Positions 13,138 through 25,377 of a stretch of DNA of 64,000 bases are shown here, piece after piece. The notes beneath the pieces were generated by a model. The model worked only from the letters and a program-made list of their open reading frames with translations. It made no database searches and was not told the origin of the DNA. This DNA comes from Excoecaria cochinchinensis (lineage: Eukaryota > Streptophyta > Magnoliopsida > Malpighiales > Euphorbiaceae), in assembly GCA_947683425.1 (NCBI GenBank), contig CANTUQ010000007.1, forward strand, positions 248,001 to 312,000, read 5' to 3'. The translations under genes were made by a program, and so were the position numbers. Every line of letters begins with the position of its first letter. Position 1 is the stretch's first letter.

Positions 13138-14394
13138 ATGCAACCTCAACAGAGCTCCAGAATCGATTTGGTGGAATTGAAAGCTCAGATAGTAAAGAAG
13201 GTTGGGGTTGAGAGGTTCAAGAAATATTTTTATTACCTGAATAGGTTTTTGAGTCAGAAGCTGAGCAAGAGTGACTTCGATAAGTCATGTTTCCGCTTGC
13301 TTGGAAGAGAGAATCTTCCACTGCACAATCAACTTATCCGCTCCATTTTGAAGAATGCATGCCAGGCCAAGACAGCTCCACCAATCAATGATGTGGGCCC
13401 CACAAAATCTGTAGTTCAACTGTCAAAAAGTTTTCCGGCTAGAGAAGATGGGCATGAACATAGTGGATATCTTCTTACAAATCAGAATCAGAATGCGTCT
13501 ATTTGGTCAAATGGTGTTTTGCCAATGTCTCCACGGAAGATCAGGTCAGGCATGCGTGACCGCAAGGCCAGAGATAGACCTAGCCCACTTGGGCCAACAG
13601 GGAAAGGTGATCCTGTCTCAAATCAATTTATTAGTGCTGAAGATTGTGGCAGTAAAGTAATAACTGATAATGGGGAGGTGCCTCCATGTGATTATCAAAG
13701 ACCATTGCAGCATCTTCAGGCAGTTGCTGAGCAACCTGTGCCTGAAAGGGAAGGGTCAGCTCAACGGCCCTCTGAAAAACCAAGGACACAGAGCAAAGAT
13801 CGGACAGCATTTGTGGAAGATGGAGAAGAGGTGGAACAAGCAAAACACTTGAGTTTTTCTAGAAGCCCACTACTTGCGCCTCTTGGAATTCCATTTTGTT
13901 CAGCTAGTATTGGTGGGGCCCGCAGAACCGTGCCACTTGCAAGCAGTAGTGATTTTATTAGCTATTATGACAGTGGTGGATTGTCTGATTCCGAGATGTT
14001 GAGGAAACGAATGGAGCAGATTGCAGCTCTGCAGGGCATTGGCGGGGTCTCAATGGGTTGTGCAAACACGTTGAATAATATGTTGGATGTATACTTGAAG
14101 AGGTTGATCAGGTCGTGTGTTGAGTTAGTAGGAGCTAGGTCTCCACATGATCCAAGAAAGCACCACATCAACAAACAACAGATTCAAGGCAAGGTTATCA
14201 ATGGCATTTGGCCATCTAGTCACTTAAATCTGCCGAGTAATAGCGGAACAGCAGAAGTTATGCATGAACAAAGGCCAAGGTGTTCAGTATCTTTACTTGA
14301 TTTTAAAGTTGCCATGGAGCTCAGTCCACAGCAGCTTGGTGAAGATTGGCCCTTGCTGTTGGAGAAAATATGCACGCATGCGTTTGAGGATTGA
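13138..14394 (+). CDS. SAGA complex subunit Ada1/Tad1-like (Hfi1 family)
   Basis: This is an intronless 418-residue protein of the plant SAGA-Tad1 family. Hfi1/Ada1 is a structural histone-fold subunit of the SAGA histone acetyltransferase and coactivator complex in the nucleus. The N-terminal ~80 residues carry the family hallmark: SRIDLVELKAQIVKKVG, RFKKYFYYLNRFLSQKLSK and SCFRLLGRENLPLHNQLIR. The middle is a polar, probably disordered linker (residues ~90-260). A second conserved part (~285-340) includes LRKRMEQIAALQGIGGVS and NMLDVYLKRLIRSCVELVGA, the expected histone-fold-like region. The C-terminus ends near LDFKVAMELSPQQLGEDWP. Single-exon structure is usual for the Arabidopsis members At2g24530 and At4g31440 (from memory). 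A tiny uORF ends 3 nt before the start codon. The family assignment is firm; biochemical role is by homology. Confidence 0.88.
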   Translation: MQPQQSSRIDLVELKAQIVKKVGVERFKKYFYYLNRFLSQKLSKSDFDKSCFRLLGRENLPLHNQLIRSILKNACQAKTAPPINDVGPTKSVVQLSKSFPAREDGHEHSGYLLTNQNQNASIWSNGVLPMSPRKIRSGMRDRKARDRPSPLGPTGKGDPVSNQFISAEDCGSKVITDNGEVPPCDYQRPLQHLQAVAEQPVPEREGSAQRPSEKPRTQSKDRTAFVEDGEEVEQAKHLSFSRSPLLAPLGIPFCSASIGGARRTVPLASSSDFISYYDSGGLSDSEMLRKRMEQIAALQGIGGVSMGCANTLNNMLDVYLKRLIRSCVELVGARSPHDPRKHHINKQQIQGKVINGIWPSSHLNLPSNSGTAEVMHEQRPRCSVSLLDFKVAMELSPQQLGEDWPLLLEKICTHAFED

Positions 14395-17300
14395 AAAAAA
14401 TTCCCATGAAACTGTTTGTGCCAAAGCTATATTTGGGCATGGCATAGCTGCCCTGGTTCAAAGGCCTTGATAAGTGTTGTTGAAACTGCTGATTATTTGG
14501 TTCTGTTCTGATTGCCATGATGAACCAGGTGGCTTTCCCTTCTGATGAAGTTCAGACCTTGCAAGATGAAATTTTGGGCTTGAGCATCCAATGTCTATTT
14601 TTACTGCTGTAAATCCTGTTTGAATCAGGAAGTTGTTTATCAGCTAGCAAGCAAGGGAAACTTCTAATTAGAATGCCCATGGTTGGTGGCTCTGTTGTAT
14701 GATAAACGTCAGTTTTGGCAGAATAATGGCAGTGCTACAGATCTGAAGCCCTTCTGTACAATGTACAGCCAACAAAGTGGAAATCTAAGACAGTTTTGCT
14801 GGGATACTGTTATGTAGCTTGGGAAAGGTAAAATGACTGGTGCAAGAGCTGCAGTGTTGCTCTTTATGTATTTTTAAGTTCTGAGAATTGATTGGAATTG
14901 AATATTAATAACACATTGATATCCACTAAATTGTCCTTGCGCGTATTGAAATTTAGATTTCCACTGAATTACAATTATAGAGTTTATTTGCTCAAGTAAT
15001 TAGTGCATCACTCGTTTGTTCCCAGACTGGCTTTTTAACTTCTAATGATCATTCAAATATTGTTCTAGCTCCTTTTTCATATTATTGGATAATGTAAAGC
15101 TGTTGAATCTGTTTATTTATTTATTTTGAACTTATTTGATTTGGAAGTTTGACTGTTCCTATAAGCATAAATATATATAACTTTGACAAATGAAATTTGG
15201 TCAATTTCAAGCAGGCTGTTTCCACATCATAACATATTGGTGTCATAGAGGTGTTTATGAGAGAAGCTAGAACCATATTTAAAATCTAAAACCATATTTA
15301 AAATATGTAATATGGTAAATAATTTGTGCAGAAATCATGTGGGAAATGGAAAAACTGAAAGAATGTTAGTTGTAAATTACACTACTGATGTAAACTTGTG
15401 TGCTAGTTTTAGTTATGTACATGTTTGAATACACTTGGTTCACGTGCATTGTAGAATCAATGTGCAACTTGGAATATTTATGTAAGGTATTCTAGCATTC
15501 ATGTGCAATTTATTATCAGGCTACTGGTTAACCATCCATTTTGAACCATAAGGGTTGGCAATTGCCTAGGCTACTTCATTGGATTGATTATAGCTTTTCA
15601 GTAGATTTTACTCTCCTTCAGTGAGTGGCGTGAATAACTCTTGTCAGGGATACTCTAATCCTCCAAGGGTACTTGTTGATAATGACAGAACACTGCATTC
15701 ATTACAATTGTTTTGCAATGTCATTTTGAAGGACAGAAATTGAGGTTTATTAACAGGAGATGTAAAATTGAATTTGTATGTTCTTGTTGATTGGGAAGGT
15801 AGATATGAGTAAACACAAGGAGGTGATTAGTTTGCTGCTAAATTACAGGTTGTGCCACTTCATTGCCATTTCAAGTGGCATTCTTTACATACTTGAGAAC
15901 TGATTAACTTCCTAAGCATCATACGGAGGACTGATGCCTGCAACTCACTGAAAGAACAAAAGTAAAGAAATCAGCACAGTGAGTTTCTGTTGCTATCCAG
16001 GCTCAATTAAAGTACCTTGAAGGAAGTCAGGCAGTGGTGCAAACCCTTCAATTGAATTGTTTTAGTCTGAGCATGTGTTGAGCCTCTGATTTTTATATTT
16101 TATCAGTACATTACATTTAATTACCATAATTCTGTGGTGAATTGAGTGATATGATTGAGGAAATTTATATTGCGTCGGGGGTTATGCCTTTTTGGAAATT
16201 TTATGGGATAAAGTGAAGGATAGATGTTCAGTAAATCTGCTTATTTAAAATCAAATACCGAATTGGTGATCTAGGTTTTCTCTTGTGCCCAAAAGGCAAG
16301 GAGAATCATGCGAACTTCTTAAATTTAAGAGAAATAGTCAGTTTATTTTCGTATAACCATTGGAATCCTCTTACTTTGTTCTATATGTTCATTTTAATGA
16401 TTATTGTTCCTATGCTGAGGGAATGAATCCAAGCACATATTTTTTCCTGAGCCAGGGGCGTTAAGGAGATCCCTGAAGAAAGTTTTGAATGTAGCATAGC
16501 TTACTTAGTTGTAGAACTACTTCATTTTATCTCGTACACTATTTGTGCCATGCAGCAGATTATTCATCTAGAATATGATTTGCCATTATTTTCTTGTATA
16601 TTTTCTTTCGCAGAAAGTAAATGCTAAATATGCTTCTTCTTTCTTTACATTTTACTGTTGCTGGATCCATATATGATGCATGAATTACAGGTCATCCTAG
16701 TTCCAGCAGTCAATGGATCACTGTCAAGGACCAGCTGAACAGTTTTCACCTCCTTGGGGGACCAAAAAATAGAAGGAACATGAGGGAGGACAATCAGTTC
16801 ATCTTGCACTCTGTTTTTGATGCCTGGAGAACTCTAGCTACTCTCTGCTAGGGCCACCTACTTCTCTAGGCTGTAAGTCACCATTTCAGTGCTTCCTTGC
16901 ACAGGCAGAGTGCGCTCAGCAGTCAGCTCATTCTTTACATTGGTAGCAATTGTTAAAGTGAGATATATGCAGGAAGATTAACCTTGCTTAAAAAGACTAC
17001 CGTTAACATGAAATCACATAGATCACAGCAAAACGGAGAAGAAAGGTAACAGCAAGCGTTTCTAAATATGCAGTTTAAAAATGAGGACAAAATGTTATTC
17101 TGACTTGTATATGTGTGTGCGAGCAGGCTGGCATGTGTATTCTGTTATTGATTGGATTGGTCTTTATATTTGAAGGGAAAGTGAGCAACTCCAGGTAACA
17201 TTTCTCTTCTTAGTGATTGAATATAGGTCTTCATGAAAGATTAGTTTGGCCTTGTTGTAACGACAACTGTCCAGTGTTAATTCCTGTCGACACAATATTC

Positions 17301-19256
17301 TGGTTGCATATGCAAATTTAGGTCTTCTTTTTGCCATTTTCCAGTGGTATTGAAGACTCTGTCAATTGTGTGATTTGCAGGTAATCTTTGTCCTGAAGCT
17401 GACTGAAAGTTGAACATTGTTTGTTATAGTTTGATAATGTGAGAATTGATCAATTTCTTGACAATATTGATAATAACATGGCAGTTTGATTTTACCCATG
17501 GTTTGACTTGATGCCTCCAACAAAAACTGAATATCCATTCATCAGAAGTCGTTTTCTTTCTTCTGTGGCTCAAATTATAGTAGAAAGAGTAAACCAAGAA
17601 ATATAGGCATGCTTGTGATCCAAACTATAATAGATGAAGATTTCAAAAAAAGAAAAATGCTAGTTGAGGATGAGAGATATAGGGCTTAAAAGAGATCTAG
17701 AAAAACATATTTAGTGTATTATCCTGCATAAGCTCAAATATTATTGGTTCCGGTACATAGAACAATATAATACAAGTTCCTTAGATTTATTGAAGTGTAG
17801 AAGAGCATATAAGTTATCATGCTTTCATATCCATCTATAAGTTGTCACTGCCTAATTAAGAGGCGCGTGACATCATGACTTTCTCGGTTCCTTCTCCGAA
17901 AAAAGTTCGTTTGTTTGTGGCAAGTTTGTTCTCTGCTATCAATCATAAGGCAGCCATTTAGCTATTCTAGTAATTCATAGCTGCACCATTTGTGATCTCA
18001 TTCTATCTAGCTTAAAGTTTTCTACTGTCAGATTCCTTATTTTGTTTCTCAATATGAGCTCATTTCATCCTACGCCAGCATTTTAAAGGATTCATGATCA
18101 CAGGAAAATAGTGAATATAGATTCTAATTATCTGCTAATCATGATACTAATTTAGGGCAACTACGCAAGGGTGTAGTGGATGAGCTGACTAAATTGGTAT
18201 CTGGTATGATAATTATTTGCTGATGTTGGTAGGTATCTCATCTGATAGCTGGGTGATCCTTTTGTGGCAGAGAAGAAGGTGAAGTTGACTTTGGACCAGA
18301 AATAAGGACGCCTGCTGAACTGCCTACCAACCCATGATGCCACAAAAGTGACTATTAAAAGACACGAAGCGAGAACAACCTTTAGCAACACTATAATCCG
18401 AGGAAATGGGGTTCCCATGTTCACCTTTTTCTCTAAATTCAATTTCCAAAGCTTTGCTTTTTCAGGGCCCCTAGTAGAATTGTTGGTTGATTGAGCCAGC
18501 ACGGCACTCTTGTCTGCTTTGATAAATTATTAATTTTATACGAAGATTGAAGATTCCTATTGTCTATCCAAAGAATGCTTTTTATCGAATTATAGATTAG
18601 TCGAGTTAAATATATGTCATTGGCTTTTTTCCTTCGGTCTTTTATCATACTGTTGCCTTTATAATTGCTTTAGCTGGGGCAAAACCGTTGTCCCACAAAA
18701 TTTGTAGAAATTTGTGCTGCTTCTTTGTTGTAATTAGTATTATCTCAGTTTAAGTATAGCCCCTAGGATTTAATAATTAATGTTTGTTACGTACAAGGAT
18801 ATGAAATCTTTGAACTCAATAACTTACAATTCTAGTACAAATCCAGTATATCTATTTAAGTAAAACTTTGGTTATAGCACCCTGGTTTCATAGGCTGAAA
18901 TGCGACGACTCACTTACAAGGTTAAGTAACTTTTCTAAGGGACTATCCCTGAAGCCACTCCAGAGGAGCTCGGCAACAAACAAACTACATACATGGTTAC
19001 AGAAGCAAGTAACAAAGGGCTCAAGCAGCTTATGAATAAATTTATTTAACAGTCTCTGTTTTATGGATCAACATTTCTTCGTGTAAAGGCTACTGCGCCC
19101 AAGTTTATTAGTCTATAGACATTAAGGAGAATTGGTATGTACAATATAAGTAAAAAAGATCTTGTTTCTTAAAAGAATAAAAGAGGAAAAAAAAATGGGT
19201 GTACGAGACAGACTTAATTTTTGTACAAAATGAAAAGTCAGTCTCGAAGGTCCAAT
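14395..19256. other. Gene-poor 4.9-kb tail-to-tail spacer
   Basis: The 3' UTR of the ADA1-like gene probably runs to about 14.9 kb, where AATATTAATAA-type polyadenylation sequence appears. The remaining 4 kb shows no long open frame on either strand, yet it is less AT-rich than the transposon-bearing spacers. Splice-like signals occur (for example an acceptor before 16691 and a GTAAGT-like donor near 16872), so a non-coding transcript or an alternative spliced 3' UTR is possible. I recognised no transposon termini, tRNA or snoRNA boxes here. Confidence 0.45.
18161..18502 (-). other. Unassigned small ORF with one hydrophobic segment
   Basis: A 113-codon frame (a second Met lies at 18418) encodes a hydrophobic stretch, PRIIVLLKVVLASCLLIVTF, followed by a basic, aromatic tail. 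I do not recognise a family. The frame has no clear promoter, no homologous neighbour and no splice partner. In a 4.9-kb region otherwise without coding signal, it may be a chance ORF. It is recorded because the predicted single-pass membrane topology would be checkable. Confidence 0.15.
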
Positions 19257-21657
19257 TTATCCAAGAAGTGGTGATGGTGGCAATGATGATGGAGAGGATG
19301 CTGCAGAAGCCTTGCAAATGGGGCACCAGTTCTTCAGCCTCAGCCATTGATGTATGCAGACCACATGATACCTATGCTCACACTGCAACCTCCCCACTTC
19401 ATCTCCAACAGTGTACTCTTCCTGCAGTTAGAAGAATAAGGCACCAAGAAATATGATAAATATAATGCAGAATAGGTGGGTTCAATTGCAATTTCTCAAG
19501 CTCATATAATCTAAACTTCATTTCACTCCAACTAATAAAACCAACTCTTGCCTTTAGCATGTCAAAAAAGTCATTTAAAAAGTACCTTCCAATCTATATT
19601 CAAATCAAACATGCACAGGTAGTGACCAGATTCGACTGTCCATTTTGGTCAACGCTAAATTTTTAATAAAATACATCTATAATTTTGTACATCAACAGCA
19701 AGGTATATCAAAGACCAAAATAACAAGTAACAAAAGATGGACAAGTTGGAAAAAGAAAACGGACCTGGCAGATACTGCATTTTAAATCATCCTTTTCCCC
19801 AGAAATGCCTGAAGTTGTGCCCTTTACAGATGCTGGCTCATAGATACTAGTCTTCAGGCAATTTGACATTGCTTCCTCTGTTAATGCTGTACTCACAGTA
19901 CCCATCCTTTCTTCTAGAGCTAACAACTCCTGCCAAAAAGAACAGCATAAATGCTGTATGGTTAGTATACCAGAAGATCAATAAGTTCATACGGAAACTA
20001 AGAACTACAATTTTGTTCTGACTGTATGCCAAGTGTAGCCCACACCAAATCAGAAAGTGATAAACTGGGGAAAATTATGAAAACAGAACATAAAAAAGAT
20101 ATGTTGAATATAATTACATGATAATAATATAGTAACAAACCTCATATGACATATTATCAATGTCCAACCTCATGTCTCTGTGCTGATCATAGAAATTCAG
20201 CCCATTAAGGAACAAACTAGTTTCCAGAACAAGCAATTGCTGCAAGATAAGGAAGCAGAGTCAGTCCTGGATGCACAAAAAGATGAACATCAAAATACCA
20301 AGAGATTGCACACCTCATATGAAAGCTCTTCATCTTGTTCAATTCTCTCAAGTGCTAATAACACCTGCCAGACATTAAGTAAGAATAAGGTTATAGTATT
20401 TGCTTTCATGAGGTTGGGAACAAAATTTAATTCATTATATCATGGGAAGGAAAAATGTTGCATACTGCATGGACTAAAACATACCTCAGCAATTCCATCC
20501 ATATTGTAGTGCCGGAAGCTCTCACGATTTATTGAAGATCGGATATTGCCAACTTCTTCAGGACTGGATGGCCTAATACTTCGTAAACTCTCATTGCTAC
20601 TACCAGGTAGACCATAAGACCTTGATCGAGTCAAAGGTGATTCCATAGAGAACTGATGTGATGAACTTGGAGAAATTGAATCAATGGGCACTACAGATTC
20701 AGACACTTGTGGCATCACAACATGGGGTTCATTTGGGGATGCATTATTCCCGGTTGCTTGATTAGCAACCCTTGACCTAGTGTAACTGAATGATCTTCTA
20801 GTCCTAACCGATGCAGGAACACTATCCTGGTTGGAAGTCCCACTTCTGGTTCTCCTTGGATCAGAAATTGAGATACCAGCACTAAAACTAGAATTTCGCC
20901 CTTCTGATGGTGACCCACCTGCTTTTTTCCCTCTGGCAGAGGAACTACTTTCTCCATCACAAATTCTCTTTTTGATTGTGCCCTTTTGTCTAGTGAGGTT
21001 TGAATCTGATGTTGAAGATCCTGTAGAGATAATGTCTGCTATTGAACTGCATCTAAGATTTCTTAGACCATCTCGTGCGCCTTGGCTTGTGCTTTTGGAT
21101 GCTAATGCAATGGATAGACCTGTAGGCGTATCCGGTCTACTCGTTCCAGATTTCTGATGAAAACTCCTACGAGGTCTTGTATTCAATATGCTAGAGCTTC
21201 TAATTTCTATTGAGGTATTATTACTAGACCCAGCCTCATCAGATTCAGAGCGATTACCATTTTGGATCTTTCTAGAAGGGGTTACAAGTTCCTGCACTTC
21301 AGGAACATCCTGCAGGATACTAGTTTCGGAAGGATCTCTCTTTGGCTGAGAAGACGACTTTTTCCGAGGCTCTGGCAAGGATCTCTTTGGATTGCTAGTT
21401 GCAGAGCGATTCCTTGAGGAACTGCCAACTAGTTCCTTACCATTGAAAGAAGACCTGAATGATGGCCTAGATTTGGCTTTTTCTGAATAGTTAATTTGAG
21501 TACCTTTTGCAGAATTTAGTCTGCCATTACACCCAATTCGATTACAAAATTGAGCATTTCCATCTCTATTAGTGGCATCATCTCTCAAAACAAGGTTAGA
21601 TCCCTTTCTGGAGACAACCAGCCTGTCACAAGTTTTCTTACCAGAATACTCATCCAT
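19257..21657 (-). CDS. RING-H2 E3 ubiquitin ligase, JUL1/MBR-like
   Basis: A 550-residue protein, probably an E3 ubiquitin ligase. Coding exons, in transcript order: 20485-21657, 20314-20364, 20141-20239, 19765-19929, 19257-19421. The long first exon encodes a Ser/Arg-rich, disordered N-terminus starting MDEYSGKKTCDRLVVSRKG. A conserved helical block follows (YDQHRDMRLDIDNMSYEELL, then LALEERMGTVSTALTEEA). The C-terminal C3H2C3 RING is complete: C492-x2-C495, C510-x-H512, H515, C518, C529-x2-C532, with QWLRLKNWCPICK. The RING finger is split by the last intron. An in-frame extension upstream of 21657 is crossed by a likely 3' splice site at 21683, so I place the start at MDEYSG. A leader intron from 23245 to 21683 is likely. 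Family resemblance and its position next to a calmodulin-binding gene suggest Arabidopsis At5g10650 (JUL1) as a homolog; that identity is inference. Confidence 0.9.
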
Positions 21658-21682
21658 GGTACTGATATGCAATCCCTTAAAC

Positions 21683-23245
21683 CTAAGACAAAAAAATATG
21701 ATATTTTGAAAAAAAAATTCCTCATAAAACAATTTGTATGGTGCGGTTTTCCACATACTTTAAAATGGTAGAAGATGGTTGCACAGAGAAACAGTTAACA
21801 AAAAGAAGCAAACAAATCATCATAGCATATCAACATACACAAACTAGCATGCAAGACAAGGGGCAACTAGATTGCTAAAAGTTTGTACCCATGACACCCA
21901 CATAAATTAAACCAAGCTATAAATTCTTTAAGAGAAAAATGACAAAAAATTTAAGACCAATTGCAAACACAAGTAAAGCATCCAAATTGATAAATATAGA
22001 ATCATTAATCCATTCAATCATCAGGAAATTAAACGAACAGAGATTTGATCATTTTTTACATTCAATTCACAAAAGCACACAGCTGTAGCTCTGCAGAGCA
22101 TCTATGCATAATGTCTTCATGGCCCCTATTTATTCTTCCCAGAACTTTACCCTCTCAACAAAGACACTTTCCAAATTACAACTGCTCTACTACAGGAGCA
22201 ATTCCAGTTAGCACAAGCAACAAATTTCCTTAAAATCAATATGTTGCAGGCACATCTAGAAGTGTCTGCAGTCATTCAGCCATAGCAACGAGTTATTAAT
22301 ATCAATAGATGGATGATCAAACAGCTTAATAAAGAATCATATGAAGGTAATTTTTCTACCTCAACTATCCAATTGACTGAAGAAACCAGCTATTTTAGGC
22401 ACTCGAAATAACTCGTTATCTCATCCCTTTGGCTTATAACAGAAATATTACTCAACCAGAAGTTTGCCATTCTCCCACAAAACACAAGGCATAGCCACAC
22501 GAAAGCAATAACAAGGCCTAAATAACTTACCAAACAAACTAAACAAAATGAGGTAACAGAGGAGATCCTCTTCGTAGCATTAAAAGCTGAATGAAAAGCA
22601 ATCAAAAGAAGCTGTAATTGAAAACAAGAAATATCAGAAAGGGAGCATGTTTCTCAATGAACTCAGTTTCAGTTTGCGGATTAGAGAAGAAGAGCAACAA
22701 ACAAAACAAGGGAAGGGAAAGGAGAAAAAAAGCAAACACAGATACCCACACATCTATATTTCACTTCCAAGAAAAAAGGGCCACTTCAATTTTCTTTGAA
22801 CCACAGCTATCCTAACTTTATTCTCCACAAAAATATTTCCCTTTTATTCTAAAAATAAAAGTACTCTTTCACCGTGATTTCAGGAGTTCCAAAAAGCTAA
22901 ATTTCTTTCACAGCTGAACTCTTATAACAACTGATAATAATTTGGAAAAAAAAAAAACGCATCTTTCTTCCATATTTGCGAAGCTAAACCCATCCCAATG
23001 TTTAATCACACAAACAAATAAGAATACCGTCAAAATGAAACTTTAATATAGAATAAAAATAGCAGCTGATCTTTATCTTCCATTGAAACAATAGAAAATT
23101 CAACGAACCAATACCATAATTCACGAAAAAACTATTTCCCAAAACACACAAAACGGATAAAAAAAAAAAACTCACACCCTGAAGCCATCAATCAATTTAA
23201 AAAAAAAAAAAAAGAAACAAGCAAATACAAAGTTGAAGATACTAC
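21683..23245 (-). other. Probable 5' UTR intron of the RING gene
   Basis: In transcript sense a donor AACG|GTAGTA occurs at 23246/23245 and an acceptor TTAG|GTTTAAG at 21683/21682, the latter 25 nt before the start codon. The interval has no coding frame of note and T-rich transcript sense typical of plant introns. Only cDNA would prove it. Confidence 0.5.
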
Positions 23246-23627
23246 CGTTCCTTGTAGACAAGGTGAGAATAGAGAATCGAAAAGAAGCTTTTTTTTTTTT
23301 TTGTTGAAGGGACTTTTAAGAGAAGAGAAAGAAATAAAACTTGTTATTGTTACATCAATACGAAGAGAAGGAGACGGAGGAAATCTGTTTTAATCCAAAC
23401 GCAAAATATAACAAACAAGGAGGGAGTAGAAGAGCCGTCCCAAATAGGAAAAGCGAAAAGGATTGAGCTGAGGTGAAATCAGAGCCGTTGGATTAAGCGC
23501 GGGTGTGAGTCAAAAATCGACGGCTCCTGATGATCCTGACCTTACAACCTTATTTATGCTCCTACTGTGGACGGAAAACCCCACATCACTCTTTAGTACT
23601 ACCCTTTATAAGTTATATAACATATAC

Positions 23628-23660
23628 TTCTTTTCTTTTCTTTTCTTTTCTTTTTCTTCT
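23628..23660. repeat. (TTTTC)n microsatellite
   Basis: About six pentanucleotide TTTTC units occur in a row about 2 kb upstream of the RING gene start codon. This is a simple-sequence repeat with no other apparent role. Confidence 0.85.
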
Positions 23661-24231
23661 AATTTTTATTTTATTTATTGGTGATTAGGACTTTAATTTC
23701 AGGTTATATGCTCCATCTAGTTGAGAGCGAGCATCATTCCGTTTTACAATATAATCCAACTAAATTGAAATAATTAAAAATTAAAATTTAACATTGATAG
23801 AAATGAAATTGAATTAAATTTTAGTTCTAATCGAATGGATGATTGAAATTTTCTCTTGTTACTAACTAAAATTAAATTGATAACTATTTGAGAAATTTTA
23901 TTAGACAAAAATAAAATAATTTTAAAAATTTCAATTGTTTAGATACGAATAGCATTGATATATTTTACTAATTTAATTAAATCGATTATTTAAACGGTCA
24001 AATAATATTGATTGAATTGAATTAGTTGAATTTTACATTTTTTATAGAATGGTCGTTTTATAATCAATTTTGTTTATGTATATCATGATTTAGATGGCGG
24101 ATATAATTTGGCATTTATCATTATTTATCAACAAATTAAATTGTAGCCTAGGCATCTCCTGTTATATTGACTCAATCTATGTTTAAATAACCAGTAGTAA
24201 TACCTATTTAATATATCTAACACAATCTATG

Positions 24232-24420
24232 CAGTGGGGACGCCACATGAAAGAGAAGGGGGGCAATTGCCCCCTTAATTTTTGAAAAAAAATTAATTAT
24301 ATATATATATTTTTATTTATATATATTAAATAAATTATTTTGCCCCCCTTAAAATTTTTTTCTTTTAAACCTGACTTATATTTTTGCCCCCCTTAATTGC
24401 AAATTCTGGTTTCGCCACTG
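24232..24420. mobile_element. 189-bp hAT-type MITE
   Basis: The left end reads CAGTGGGGACGCCA. The right end, reverse complemented, reads CAGTGGCGAAACCA, so the termini are imperfect inverted repeats fitting the hAT consensus YARNG. Flanking 8-mers AATCTATG (24224-24231) and AATTTATG (24421-24428) match at 7 of 8 positions, the length expected for a hAT target-site duplication. The interior has opposed G-run and C-run blocks (GGGGGCAATTGCCCCC) around an AT-rich core. There is no coding capacity, so it is non-autonomous. Confidence 0.75.
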
Positions 24421-25377
24421 AATTTATGGCTAACATATTTATTTAAAAAACTATCATTGAGCATTTTAGTAAGTAGCAAGCAAATCAAAATTTATCCCAA
24501 ACCATAAAAAAATGATAACAGAAATCTTTTTAATTATATTCCACTCATTCAATATAAATATTACATATTTCATGGCGACTACTAGAAAAAGAAAGAAGAA
24601 AATAGTTCATGAACTTGCCAAATAAGCAAAGGAAATGTGAAGCAGTCAATCCTTTCCGCGCGCTTCGATGGTATTGGTTCAAGATCGCCTTCTTTATAGC
24701 CCATCTCACTTTTGGTTTGCCCTTTTTCTGAAAATAGCCCATCCACTATTTATAATTATTTTTATAAAAAGATATATCATGCAAATCCAGATTATTACGC
24801 TGGAATTGATATTGAACCAAAATTATATGTATATATATATATTTTTTTATATCAGTTATCTTTCAAAAGAAATAGAATAATTCATAATATATATTACATT
24901 ATATATATATGTTGCTAATTATCCAATAATTTATAGTTTTTTTACCCTAAACAACAGCTTTATTTCTTTTTGTAATTTCTTGATACTAACTAACTATAGC
25001 AATATTTGATAGTATCATTAAAAATAATTTAACAACCAAAAAAGCACAAGTAATTGGTATTAATTAGAAATTGATTATAGTTTTGCGTTGGATCTCAAAG
25101 TTCCAAAAACTCCGTTAATGGGGCGGCTTATTTGAGTGAAAAGATTACTACTATACTATATATTAAAGTAACAAAATGTGTATTGGGCATCATTAATATA
25201 ATAAAATACTTATTTAAAGTTATGGAGCAAAAAGGTTTGCACTCAATAGGTTGCCTGGATCGAAGGATTAGAGAATTAATTAATTATAATTAAGTAGCCA
25301 GACCTTCTTAATTATATCAACAAGTCACAATTAAGCTGTCGAAAAAGAAAAATATATATAAATTTTTAAATTACTAA

